Origin: Neolewinella persica DSM 23188
Lineage (GTDB): Bacteria; Bacteroidota; Bacteroidia; Chitinophagales; Saprospiraceae
DNA length: 64,000 nucleotides
Assembly (NCBI RefSeq): GCF_000373105.1
Contig: NZ_KB890458.1
Location: 124,001 to 188,000, forward strand
Direction of reading: 5' to 3'
Each line of letters opens with the position of its first letter. The first letter of the stretch is position 1. A model generated the notes under the pieces. That model was not told the DNA's origin. It saw nothing but the letters and a program-made list of their open reading frames with translations, and searched no databases. Shown piece by piece: positions 35,591 through 44,117 of the stretch. The position numbers were made by a program, and so were the translations under genes.

Positions 35591-36838
35591 TTATTCCTCC
35601 TTAGCTTTTGCCTTAACCCCCTTAGCCCGGTGCCGCTCTTTTCGGGCGCCTTCGAACCGCCGAATCAACTGGTAATCACCGGTTCTGTACTGGTGCGTTA
35701 AGCCCCATTCCATGATCTTCAACGGATCGTCCGTATCGTCGTTCTCGCGCACCAAACCAATGGCGTGTGGTGCACCGGGGATGTAGCTCTTTATCTCGAA
35801 GTTAATACCGTCCGGTGCCCATTGGATGGTGTTTTTTTCCGGACCGTCGGTGGTGACCAAAGCCGCAATTCCACTGTCGTGGTGCCACACACAAATCTCG
35901 TGTCCGCTGTTGCTGATGGGGTTGTACTTAGACTTAACGTAGGGGCCGAGTGGGTTGTCGGCAATCGCCACGCCGTGGCGAATCTGCCGGCCGCCGAAAG
36001 TGATTTCTTCCCCCATTTGTTCGCCTTTATAGTAGAGGTAGAATTTGCCCTTAAAGGCCATCAGGCAAGGGTCGTGTACCTTATGGCTGTCGAAATCTCC
36101 CTTCTTTTCCACCGCAAAGCGGTCTTGTGCAGTCCCCTTCCAAACGCCGTTATCTGCTGGGCTGAGGATCGGCTCGTCGAGCTTCGTCCATGGGCCATTC
36201 GGACTCTCCGACCAGGCCATGCCAACCTGGTTCTTGACCCGAACTTCGTACGGGCCGCCAACTGTTTGGTAGGTCAGGTAATACTTGCCGTCGTGTGGTA
36301 AACACTCGACGGTGAAGACCGAGCGGTCGTCAAAAGCCCCCTTTTCTCCCCGCGCTACCGCCAGGCCCTCTTCTTTCCAGGTCCAGCCATCTTTGCTGGT
36401 TGCGTACCAGATGTCACAACGGTCCCAGGGGAACACTTTGTCTTTTTCAATGTCGCCACCAAAACCCTGGCTGGGGCCGGTACTGCGGCTGTACCAGGTG
36501 TAGTAAGTATCGCCGACTTTGATAACGGCAGAAGGGTCTCGCCGTACTACTCCTTCTTCATAAGCGAAGTCCCCCTTGAGGTCAAATGTCTGATACTCAA
36601 TGAACCATTTATTACTGCGACTGCCTTCAGGCCAGGCCAAGGCTCTTTTGGAGGCGGCACTTAGGTGTTCAGGGTCCGTAATGCCAAGGTAATCGAGGGT
36701 TTCCTCATCAATATTGGAGTAGTCCGGCTTCATTTCTGTGGCATTGTCGTTTTGCGCTCCGGTAGTACCAGAGTCGGTTGGGGTGCAACTCAGCGCGATG
36801 AGGCATAGGGCACCCAGAGTAAGAAATCGGTTAAGCAT
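35591..36838 (-). CDS. ahgA: GH117 alpha-1,3-(3,6-anhydro)-L-galactosidase (neoagarooligosaccharide hydrolase)
   Basis: 415 aa. Lipoprotein signal ([18 protein letters not shown]). Five-bladed beta-propeller with the family's landmarks: [41 protein letters not shown] (catalytic-base Asp), [20 protein letters not shown] (second Asp) and [13 protein letters not shown] (His/Glu pair). It removes 3,6-anhydro-L-galactose from the non-reducing end of neoagaro-oligosaccharides. The anhydro-sugar it frees is the substrate of the dehydrogenase and cycloisomerase encoded at 40.1-42.9 kb. A basic tail ([16 protein letters not shown]) is unusual. Confidence 0.9.
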   Translation of the reverse strand: MLNRFLTLGALCLIALSCTPTDSGTTGAQNDNATEMKPDYSNIDEETLDYLGITDPEHLSAASKRALAWPEGSRSNKWFIEYQTFDLKGDFAYEEGVVRRDPSAVIKVGDTYYTWYSRSTGPSQGFGGDIEKDKVFPWDRCDIWYATSKDGWTWKEEGLAVARGEKGAFDDRSVFTVECLPHDGKYYLTYQTVGGPYEVRVKNQVGMAWSESPNGPWTKLDEPILSPADNGVWKGTAQDRFAVEKKGDFDSHKVHDPCLMAFKGKFYLYYKGEQMGEEITFGGRQIRHGVAIADNPLGPYVKSKYNPISNSGHEICVWHHDSGIAALVTTDGPEKNTIQWAPDGINFEIKSYIPGAPHAIGLVRENDDTDDPLKIMEWGLTHQYRTGDYQLIRRFEGARKERHRAKGVKAKAKEE

Positions 36839-36925
36839 ATGTTTTTCAATTGTAGCTGCTAAGCTGATTAGAGTTTGTTGTTATTGATTCCCGTGTTTAT
36901 AACCGTAGTACGCTTGGTTTTTTCA

Positions 36926-36943
36926 GGCGGGGCCGCCGGTGCG
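36926..36943 (+). repeat. Dispersed GC-rich repeat, solo copy
   Basis: GGCGGGGCCGCCGGTGCG in the divergent spacer, GC end facing the GH117 gene 88 bp away. It continues with AAGGAGCAG. Confidence 0.8.
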
Positions 36944-36997
36944 GGGGAGGTTTTTTAAGGAGCAGGGTTTAACTTCGGACCATCTTAAAGAATAGTC

Positions 36998-37846
36998 ATG
37001 ACGCTGGACAGCCACCAACACTTCTGGAATTACGAACTACCCAAACACGATTGGATTGACAACGAAATGGCCGCCATTCGCCGCAATTTCAGTCCCGACG
37101 ATTTAAGCCCGGTACTTCAGGCCCACGGCGTTGATGGTTGCATCGCCGTCCAGGCCGACCAAACCACCGCCGAAACTGACTTCCTGCTGGACATTGCCGC
37201 CAACAACAACTTCGTCAAAGGTGTCGTCGGCTGGATCGACCTGCGGGCAGATGACCTGCCCGCTCAGCTGGGGAAATACGCAGGTCAGCCATTATTGAAA
37301 GGCTTTCGGCACGTCGTCCAGGGTGAACCAGATCCTTACTTCCTGCTACAGCCCGATTTTCTGCGGGGCATCGATACCATCGGCAAGCTTGGCTATACCT
37401 ACGACATCCTGATCTTCCCGCACCAATTGGTCAGTAGCCTGGAACTCGTAAAGCAGTTCCCTGAGGTCAAATTTGTCATTGACCACCTGGCTAAGCCTTA
37501 CGCTAAAGACAGCTATTTTACCGGCTGGGCGGCGGGAATTTCGGCCATTGCCGCTTTCCCAAACGTCTATTGTAAACTCTCCGGACTGGTCACCGAGGCT
37601 GATTACCAGGATTGGACCGCGGAGGCACTTTTACCTTACCTCCGACATGCCCTGGAGGCTTTTGGTCCCGACCGCTGTATGTTTGGTTCCGACTGGCCGG
37701 TTTGCCTCGTTGCCGCTGAATACGGCCAGGTCATCGGCCTGGTGAAAGACTTAATGACCGGTTTTTCGGACGAACAACAAGCTGCCGTTTTTGGCGGCAA
37801 CTGTGCTCGGTTTTATGGGGTTACCCCGCTAACCCATTTCCCATAG
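36998..37846 (+). CDS. Amidohydrolase (COG3618), probable sugar-lactone hydrolase
   Basis: 282 aa. TIM-barrel amidohydrolase of the type that opens L-fucono- and L-rhamnono-lactones. It starts MTLDSHQHFWNYE (HxH metal pair at 6 and 8), with VIDHLAKPY (His) and FGSDWPVC (catalytic Asp). Cytoplasmic. In an agar/porphyran locus it could open L-galactono-lactone or an anhydrogalactono-lactone before dehydration; this is inference. Its last 26 bp overlap the convergent transporter gene. Confidence 0.85.
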   Translation: MTLDSHQHFWNYELPKHDWIDNEMAAIRRNFSPDDLSPVLQAHGVDGCIAVQADQTTAETDFLLDIAANNNFVKGVVGWIDLRADDLPAQLGKYAGQPLLKGFRHVVQGEPDPYFLLQPDFLRGIDTIGKLGYTYDILIFPHQLVSSLELVKQFPEVKFVIDHLAKPYAKDSYFTGWAAGISAIAAFPNVYCKLSGLVTEADYQDWTAEALLPYLRHALEAFGPDRCMFGSDWPVCLVAAEYGQVIGLVKDLMTGFSDEQQAAVFGGNCARFYGVTPLTHFP

Positions 37847-38837
37847 CAATCACAATCACCCCCAGCACCATGGCCGCTAGCCCGATGTAAAGGAAGTTCT
37901 TCGCCTTGGAGGAAGCTTTTATCCATTCTCCCGTCACCAGACCGGTGACAATGGCGACGGCTACACAGACAGTATTAAAGATGGCATAGCCAACGGTGTT
38001 GCCCGCCTTGCCAAGCTGGTAGGCAGCGTAAGCAAAGGTGACGGAGGCCGCGAAGTTCAGAACCGCCATTAATACCGTCATTAACAGGTTCTTGCTAAAG
38101 GCTGGCGTTTTGAATTTCCCCCAGAGGTCCTTCTTAGTTAGCTGGTAGAGGAAATACGGCATTACGAACAGCGCACCGGCTACGTAAATGACGAACATCA
38201 CCACTACTGCCGTGACCCACTCGGGATTGCCCATGGCCTGAGAGGCTTCATGAATTGCTGGGCGACCCGCTGCATTAGCATAGCTGAAGCCAGTGGCCAA
38301 TAATCCACCTCCGATGGCGATTAGGATACCGGTACTCATCGCTGACGAAGGCTGGGTAGTGGCCAGTTTTTCCTGTTCGTCTTTCTGCCTGGTCATTCCT
38401 GCCCGGCCGTTGGCGATGACGCCGATCAGCACGATCACGATCCCGGCCAGGATGGTCAGAAACACGTTGGTGGGCGGTAGTCCGTCTTCGATAAAGGGTA
38501 GGAGGGAGCCGACCAGAATGACGGTGCCAATAAAGATGGAAAACCCAAGCGACAAGCCAATGTAATTGATGGCTTTGCCCCACAGCATTACTCCAATTCC
38601 CCAGGCGAGGGCCGCGAGACCCATCTTAAGCAGGACTTCCGTCGGCAGCGATCCGAGGATGTCCCCAAAACCATTGACCAGCGCCAGGCCCGCAATAACC
38701 GGTACAATGAGCATATTGATGAAAAACATCAATCCCCAGGTATTTTCAAATTCAAAATCCTTGGTGTATTTCTCCGGCAGGGCATAGAGCCCCAGCATGA
38801 TACCGGCCGCAATGGCCGTAATTATTCCTAATGTCAT
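37821..38837 (-). CDS. RhaT-like sugar transporter (10 TM)
   Basis: 338 aa, about ten hydrophobic helices, beginning MTLGIITAIAAGIMLGLYALPEKYTKDFEFENTW, the pattern of L-rhamnose/H+ symporters of the drug/metabolite superfamily. Located 17 bp after galM in the anhydrogalactose operon, it is the likely inner-membrane importer for galactose, anhydrogalactose or disaccharides released in the periplasm. Rhamnose itself is not suggested by the neighbours. The 3' end overlaps the convergent amidohydrolase. Confidence 0.88.
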   Translation of the reverse strand: MTLGIITAIAAGIMLGLYALPEKYTKDFEFENTWGLMFFINMLIVPVIAGLALVNGFGDILGSLPTEVLLKMGLAALAWGIGVMLWGKAINYIGLSLGFSIFIGTVILVGSLLPFIEDGLPPTNVFLTILAGIVIVLIGVIANGRAGMTRQKDEQEKLATTQPSSAMSTGILIAIGGGLLATGFSYANAAGRPAIHEASQAMGNPEWVTAVVVMFVIYVAGALFVMPYFLYQLTKKDLWGKFKTPAFSKNLLMTVLMAVLNFAASVTFAYAAYQLGKAGNTVGYAIFNTVCVAVAIVTGLVTGEWIKASSKAKNFLYIGLAAMVLGVIVIAMGNGLAG

Positions 38838-38854
38838 GATCGTTGAGTGTGTGG

Positions 38855-39889
38855 TTAGAAGTTTATGTGATAAATGGTCCGACTTTGGTACTGATCTCCG
38901 GGATGAAGGACAGCGTCCTTCACTCCTTCCAGATTAGGTCCGTTAGGGTAACGGCTGGCTTCGAAGCAGAAGGCCCGATACCGCCCGTATTGGTCGCCGT
39001 TGCTCCGGTACAGGTCATCGGAAGTGAAAAAGCCGGTGTAGAACAGGGCACCGGGCTCTGTGGTAAGTACCCTTAATCTTCTGCCGGATGCAGGATGGGC
39101 GAAGTGGGCAACCTCTCTGGGCGCATCGGTGCTACCGTCGAAGCGATAGTAGGTCTCGAATCCGGTGTCTGTCTGATCCAGTCGGTCACCGAGTCGGGTT
39201 ACCTGCTGCAGATTAGTAAAATGACCTCTTACGGCTGTTTGATCACCTACCGGGACATTGGTCTCGTCGGTTTGTAAGAAAGCAGCGGCATGAACCTGCG
39301 CCTCGTGGTTATGTATGGTCTCGATAAAACCAGATAGGTTGAAGTATGTATGGTTCGTCATGGACAGCGGCGTAGCCTGATCAGTCACCCCGTGATAATC
39401 CATCACCAACTCGTTCTCATCGGTCAGGGTATAGGTGATACTGACGTCAAGGTTGCCGGGATAACCGCCATCTCCATCCGGACTGTGTAAGCTCAGCTTC
39501 ACAGATTGTCCTTCCGCTTTCTCTACCTGCCAAACACGCTTGTCGAAAGCACCGATGCCGCCGTGTAGGTGGTTCGAACCGTCGTTGACGTCGACCTGGT
39601 AGTCTTTGCCATTGAGGCTGAATTTTCCGTCCTTGATCCGGGAGGCATAACGGCCAACGGTACAACCGAAGTAGGGCGCATTTTTTAGGTAAGCTTCGCT
39701 AAAATAGCCGTCGAGGTCGTCAAAGCCCGCGGCTAACTCTGCCCGCCCATCTCCGTCCGGAACACTTATGGAAGTTACGGCCGCACCGTACGGCGTGATC
39801 TTCACTTGCATCCCGTTGGCGTTTTCCAAGATAAAAAGATCAATGTCTTGTCCTTTGAAAGTGCCGAAGGCTTGTTTTGATACTGGCAT
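38855..39889 (-). CDS. galM: Aldose 1-epimerase (galactose mutarotase)
   Basis: 344 aa. GalM fold with NGMQVKITPYGAAVTSISVPD, GRYASRIKDGKF, the catalytic-His stretch GSNHLHGGIGAFDKRVW, second His in SMTNHTYFNLSG, and the catalytic Glu in CFEASRYPNGPN. It converts beta- to alpha-D-galactose for the Leloir route, fitting the galactose half of agarose. No signal peptide. Confidence 0.92.
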   Translation of the reverse strand: MPVSKQAFGTFKGQDIDLFILENANGMQVKITPYGAAVTSISVPDGDGRAELAAGFDDLDGYFSEAYLKNAPYFGCTVGRYASRIKDGKFSLNGKDYQVDVNDGSNHLHGGIGAFDKRVWQVEKAEGQSVKLSLHSPDGDGGYPGNLDVSITYTLTDENELVMDYHGVTDQATPLSMTNHTYFNLSGFIETIHNHEAQVHAAAFLQTDETNVPVGDQTAVRGHFTNLQQVTRLGDRLDQTDTGFETYYRFDGSTDAPREVAHFAHPASGRRLRVLTTEPGALFYTGFFTSDDLYRSNGDQYGRYRAFCFEASRYPNGPNLEGVKDAVLHPGDQYQSRTIYHINF

Positions 39890-39995
39890 GATCTTGTTTA
39901 GTTCTTAATAATTTAGAAATGGAGGACTTTTTGCTGAATAGATTTAAAATGTATCCTATGTGAGGCGGTTAGAGTTTGAGGTGTGCAAAAGGAAT

Positions 39996-40110
39996 CGCTC
40001 GTCCGCCGAGGCGCGACGAAGGAGCTGACTCGTCGGCCGAGAGATTCCGGGATATTGACGACCTCTCGGCCGACGAGCCAGGCCCTTCAGGCCGTCTCGG
40101 CGGACGAGCG
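39996..40110. repeat. Nested cruciform between galM and the cycloisomerase gene
   Basis: Outer arms CGCTCGTCCGCCGAG (39996-40010) and CTCGGCGGACGAGCG (40096-40110) pair perfectly. Inner arms CTCGTCGGCCGAGAG (40029-40043) and CTCTCGGCCGACGAG (40063-40077) also pair perfectly. The unit CTCGTCsGCCGAG is itself nearly palindromic. This fills much of the 253-bp gap within a likely operon. Confidence 0.85.
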
Positions 40111-40142
40111 GTCTTCCTGCGAACACTGAAATTCTAATCATC

Positions 40143-41270
40143 CTATTTCCGTTGTGCAAACTCTGTACATTTCAATTCCTGTTCCACCTCAAACTCCCCC
40201 AGCTTCCCCCAGTCAAATTCCACCCCCGTCCCCGGAGTCTCCGGCGCAACGGCTCGGGCATTTTCGACCACAAGGGGCCTTTTCGTGTACTCATCGATCG
40301 GGAAACTGTGTACTTCCAACCAGCCGCCGTGCGGCTGACTGGAGATAAGACTCACGTGCAACTCCTGCATCCCGTGAGCGCAGACCGGTATATTATGTTC
40401 CTTCGCCAGCGCCGCTGCCGCCAGCCAACCACTAATGCCGCCGCAGTTGGAAGCATCCGGTTGGATGAAGGAAAGCTCCGCCTGCTCGAAAGCATAGCCG
40501 AATTCGTAGATCGTATGCAGGTTCTCACCCATCGCCAGCGGGATGTTGGTCGCTCGGGCAATCTTTCCGAAGCCCCGGTAATCGTCCGGTAGGGTAGGCT
40601 CCTCAAACCAGTAAATATCGTAGGGCTCGAAGGCCTTTGACATGGTAATTGCCTGCTCGACGGTCTGGCTGTAGTTTGCGTCAACCATGAAGGTGATGTC
40701 CGGACCGATCAACTCCCGGACGGCTTTCACCCGGGCCACATCTTCCGCCAGTTCCGGCCGGCCAACTTTGATCTTTACCGCAGTGTAACCCCGGGCCAGG
40801 TAACTCCGGATATTGTTCAGCAGTTTCTCCAGCGGAAACATCAGATCGATGCCGCCACAGTAGGCTTTGCAAGTACGGTCGGCACCGCCCGCCACTTCAA
40901 CCAGCGGTTTACCGGCACGCTTGCAGCGGATGTCCCACAGCGCAATATCGATTGCGCTAATGGCAAAAGAAGCGATACCCCCACGACCAACGTAGTGGAT
41001 GTGCCACTCCATAAAGTCGTAGAGCCTGGCAATGTCTGTTCCATCCTGACCAATTAGGGCCGGCGTGAAATCATATTTTACCATCGCCCTGATGGCCTGT
41101 CCGCCCTTGCCGCCGGTGTAGGTATACCCCGTTCCTTCACTGCCGTCCTCGAGCGTAACGGTCACCGTTACCAACTCGAAGTGGAAGTGGTCCCCGTGTT
41201 TGGCATCCGAAAGAACTTCCGCCAACGGGACCTTGAACAGCCGGGTTTGGATCGATTTAATTTTGGTCAT
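40143..41270 (-). CDS. 3,6-anhydro-L-galactonate cycloisomerase (enolase superfamily)
   Basis: 375 aa, mandelate-racemase/muconate-lactonizing fold. N-terminal capping domain ([20 protein letters not shown]). The barrel has KIKVG (base Lys), DANYS (metal Asp), [10 protein letters not shown] (Glu), AMGENL (Glu) and [13 protein letters not shown] (His). The [10 protein letters not shown] start, [19 protein letters not shown] and [14 protein letters not shown] segments match what I recall of the agar-pathway cycloisomerase. It turns 3,6-anhydro-L-galactonate into 2-keto-3-deoxy-L-galactonate. The aldehyde dehydrogenase that makes its substrate is the next gene upstream. Confidence 0.88.
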   Translation of the reverse strand: MTKIKSIQTRLFKVPLAEVLSDAKHGDHFHFELVTVTVTLEDGSEGTGYTYTGGKGGQAIRAMVKYDFTPALIGQDGTDIARLYDFMEWHIHYVGRGGIASFAISAIDIALWDIRCKRAGKPLVEVAGGADRTCKAYCGGIDLMFPLEKLLNNIRSYLARGYTAVKIKVGRPELAEDVARVKAVRELIGPDITFMVDANYSQTVEQAITMSKAFEPYDIYWFEEPTLPDDYRGFGKIARATNIPLAMGENLHTIYEFGYAFEQAELSFIQPDASNCGGISGWLAAAALAKEHNIPVCAHGMQELHVSLISSQPHGGWLEVHSFPIDEYTKRPLVVENARAVAPETPGTGVEFDWGKLGEFEVEQELKCTEFAQRK

Positions 41271-41283
41271 TATTCTTTATCTA

Positions 41284-41457
41284 ACTCGTCGGCCGAGGCG
41301 GGCGTTAGCCCTGACTCGTCCGCCGAAGGAGTTATTTGATTCTTCCATTCCCCCGATAAGGCCGGGGTTAAACTTGACGCATCGCTTATTGGAGTCTTCC
41401 ATGTGGCCGCTTTCGCTCGGCGGACGAGTCAGGGCTGCGTCCGCCTCGGCCGACGAG
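41284..41457. repeat. Large inverted repeat between dehydrogenase and cycloisomerase genes
   Basis: Arms 41284-41327 and 41417-41457 are near-complementary. They contain CTCGTCGGCCGAGGCGG, AGCCCTGACTCGTC and CGCCGA, with a few mismatches. They are built from the same CTCGTCsGCCGAG unit as the cruciform at 39996-40110. Confidence 0.85.
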
Positions 41458-41467
41458 CGAAAGCTCT

Positions 41468-42913
41468 TCAGTACTTCAGGTAAGTAGTTTTCTTCTCCAT
41501 GTATTGGTCCAATCCATAGCGCCCATCTTCGCCACCAGTGCCACTCAGCTTAAGCCCATTGTGGAAACCCTGGTGCAATTCTCCGTGGCCCCGGTTGATG
41601 TAGATCTCACCGAATTCCAACACCTGGTGCAGGCGCATGATCTTGCTCAGGTCCTTGGTGAAGACCATCGCCGCCAGACCAAATTCACAGTCGTTTGCGT
41701 AAGCTATCGCCTGATCAAACCCTTCAAATTTGATGACTGGAAGGACCGGGCCGAACAGCTCTTTGTGGACAATGTCCATCTCCTGCGTAACGTCTTCGAT
41801 GATGGTGGCTTCGAAGAAGTGGCCTTTGGCAAAAGCGTCGCCTTTAGGCCGGGCTCCTCCCCGGGTGATCCGTCCACCTTGCTCGACGGTTTTGGCCACC
41901 AGGTTTTCCAGGTTCGTGACGCTGCGTGCCTCGGTCAGCGGGCCGAGGTCAGTGTCTTCCTCGATGGGGTCACCGAGCTTTAGCTTGTCCACTTCTGCCA
42001 GAAATTTGGCCATGAACGCATCGTAAACGGACGCTTCCACGTACATGCGCTCGTTGCAGGTACAGACTTGACCAAAGTTGTCGAAACGGCTGTGCAGCGC
42101 ACCAGCCACGGCTTGGTCGAGGTCGGCGTCGGCAAAAACGATGCAGGGAGCTTTCCCCCCGAGCTCCAGCTGTACGTGGGTCAGGTTATTGGCGGCCGAC
42201 CGGGCAATGGCCTGTCCGGTCGGGGTGCTGCCCGTCATGGTGACCATCTTGGTGAGGGGGCTTTCCACGAGGGTTTTGCCTACTTCCACATCACCGGTGA
42301 CCATATTGAGGATACCGTCGGGTACACCAGCTTTTTTGGCGAGATCGCAGAGTGCAAGCGTGGAGAGGGGAGAAGCAGGGGTCGGTTTAACGACCACGGC
42401 GTTCCCCGTTACCAGCGCCGGACCGATCTTCCGCCCCGCTAAAGCCAGTGGGAAATTCCAGGCCGTGATCGCGACCACCACACCGCGTGGCACCCGATGA
42501 ATGAGCAGTTGCTCGTCCGGGTTGTCACTGGGGATGATGTCGCCCTCCAGGTGCCGGGCGTGGGATGCGGCATATTCTATAAAAGAACAGGTAACCTCCA
42601 CTTCGAAGCGGGCTACTTTCAATAGTTTGCCCTGTTCCCGGGTAATCAACTGCGCCAGTTCCTCGGCGTTAGCACGAATTTCGGCGCAGAAGGCGTGCAG
42701 CACCTTCGCTCGCTGGATGGCGGGGAGTTTACCCCAGGCCTTCTGTGCGGCGGTCGCCGTCTCCAGCATCGCTTGCACGTCGACTGCGCCGGCGATGGGG
42801 ACGGTGCCAACCACCGAACCATCCGTCGGGCTGTAAATGGTATCCGTTTCGCCGGTTAGGGATTCTATCCAGGTGCCGTTGCGGTACAATTTAAAATCGT
42901 AGGTCTTTTGCAT
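41468..42913 (-). CDS. 3,6-anhydro-L-galactose dehydrogenase (aldehyde dehydrogenase family)
   Basis: 481 aa. Classical ALDH: ITAWNFPLALAGRKIGPAL (oxyanion Asn), QLELGGKAPCIVFADADL (catalytic Glu) and FDNFGQVCTCNERMYV (nucleophile Cys). The C-terminus NRGHGELHQGFHNGLKLSGTGGEDG is characteristic of the anhydrogalactose/lactaldehyde subgroup. Its position between a Zn-type dehydrogenase (13 bp upstream) and the cycloisomerase fixes the likely reaction: NAD(P)-dependent oxidation of 3,6-anhydro-L-galactose to 3,6-anhydro-L-galactonate. Cytoplasmic. Confidence 0.87.
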   Translation of the reverse strand: MQKTYDFKLYRNGTWIESLTGETDTIYSPTDGSVVGTVPIAGAVDVQAMLETATAAQKAWGKLPAIQRAKVLHAFCAEIRANAEELAQLITREQGKLLKVARFEVEVTCSFIEYAASHARHLEGDIIPSDNPDEQLLIHRVPRGVVVAITAWNFPLALAGRKIGPALVTGNAVVVKPTPASPLSTLALCDLAKKAGVPDGILNMVTGDVEVGKTLVESPLTKMVTMTGSTPTGQAIARSAANNLTHVQLELGGKAPCIVFADADLDQAVAGALHSRFDNFGQVCTCNERMYVEASVYDAFMAKFLAEVDKLKLGDPIEEDTDLGPLTEARSVTNLENLVAKTVEQGGRITRGGARPKGDAFAKGHFFEATIIEDVTQEMDIVHKELFGPVLPVIKFEGFDQAIAYANDCEFGLAAMVFTKDLSKIMRLHQVLEFGEIYINRGHGELHQGFHNGLKLSGTGGEDGRYGLDQYMEKKTTYLKY

Positions 42914-42926
42914 AGTATTTATGGGC

Positions 42927-43949
42927 TTATGCCTGACAATCTAACAGCACTTTCATGCCGTCCGGGTTGCGGTCAATGTTTTCAAATACGGATTGTACGT
43001 CGGTAAGCGGTGCTACGGAAGTGACCAACTGGTCCAAAGGCAATTCCCCGCCTGACACCAGCGCGATCGCCTTTTCGTAGTCTTCCGGCTCGTACACCCG
43101 GGCACCAATCAGCTTGAGTTCTTTCCAGAAGAATTTGAACAGGTTCACCGGCCGTGGCTGACCATGAATGGCTACCATGACGATGCGCCCGCGAATGCCG
43201 GCTACTTCGGTCATGATGTCAACGGTAGGCTGTACTCCGGCGACTTCAAAAACCACGTCAGCCAGGCCACCATCGGTTTCCCCGGATACGTATTCTACTA
43301 AATCGGTGTCGGCAGGACTAACAACTTTGAAGCCAAGGGATCTCGCCAACTCGATCCGAACTGGGTTCATCTCAGAAATGATCACCTCTCCTCCGGCCTC
43401 ACGCGCCACCAGCGCAACTAGCATACCGATCGGACCGCCGCCTAAGACCACTACACTTTCCCCTGGAATGAGACCCGACAAGCGGACGTCGTGACAGGCA
43501 ACGGCCAGTGGTTCGATCAGTGCAGCTAAGCGCATGTCCGTATCGGAAGGCAGTTTGTGTAGGGTAAATGCGGGTACATTCCAGTACTGCTGCATGGCCC
43601 CCGGGCTGTCTATTCCGATAAACTTTAGTCCGGCCGCAATGTGACTGAAGCCTTTGTCGGAGGGCTTCTCCGCCCGGTCGTCCAGCGGGCGTACAACGAC
43701 GCGATCGCCTACAACATATCCACTAACTCCTGTGCCGATGGCATCGATGGTGCCAGACATTTCGTGGCCAATCGTCAGCGGCATCTTTACCCGCTGATCC
43801 ATCATGCCGTGGTAGATATGGACGTCGGTTCCGCAGACGCCGCAATACGCGACTTTGATGCGGACTTCCCCTTCTCCAGGTTCTTCCCTGGGGACATCAA
43901 CAACGGCGAACTTTTTGTTGCCGGTGTATTGGGTTGCTTTTATGGTCAT
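42927..43949 (-). CDS. MDR-family alcohol/sugar-acid dehydrogenase lacking the structural zinc lobe
   Basis: 340 aa. Catalytic-zinc residues are present (CGVCGTDVHIYHG, IGHEMSG), as is the nucleotide motif VVLGGGPIGMLVALVA. The usual four-Cys structural zinc loop is replaced by PLDDRAEKPSDKGFSHIAAG, so it should bind one zinc only. Tightly coupled with the anhydrogalactose dehydrogenase (13 bp), it may oxidise or reduce a hydroxyl of 2-keto-3-deoxy-L-galactonate, as in the marine agar pathway; this is inferred from position. Confidence 0.82.
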   Translation of the reverse strand: MTIKATQYTGNKKFAVVDVPREEPGEGEVRIKVAYCGVCGTDVHIYHGMMDQRVKMPLTIGHEMSGTIDAIGTGVSGYVVGDRVVVRPLDDRAEKPSDKGFSHIAAGLKFIGIDSPGAMQQYWNVPAFTLHKLPSDTDMRLAALIEPLAVACHDVRLSGLIPGESVVVLGGGPIGMLVALVAREAGGEVIISEMNPVRIELARSLGFKVVSPADTDLVEYVSGETDGGLADVVFEVAGVQPTVDIMTEVAGIRGRIVMVAIHGQPRPVNLFKFFWKELKLIGARVYEPEDYEKAIALVSGGELPLDQLVTSVAPLTDVQSVFENIDRNPDGMKVLLDCQA

Positions 43950-43983
43950 TATTTTATGTTTTTAAATTGGTTCTTGTTTGGCC

Positions 43984-44117
43984 GACCGCGAGGGCGCTCC
44001 TACATAATTGGGCATCTCAGGCGGTCGAGGCGGAGCCTCGACGATGTTAACCCACGATCATTTTAAGGGCCACTCTTGCGGTCGCCCGAATATTCTCGTA
44101 CGCCCCCCTCGCGGTCA
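43984..44117. repeat. Inverted and direct repeats reaching into the GH2 C-terminus
   Basis: GACCGCGAGGGCG (43984-43996) pairs with CGCCCcccCTCGCGGTC ending at 44117, around an inner hairpin GTCGAGG/CCTCGAC (44024-44042). GCGGTCrCCCGAAT is directly repeated twice, within the last codons of the GH2 gene. Confidence 0.7.
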
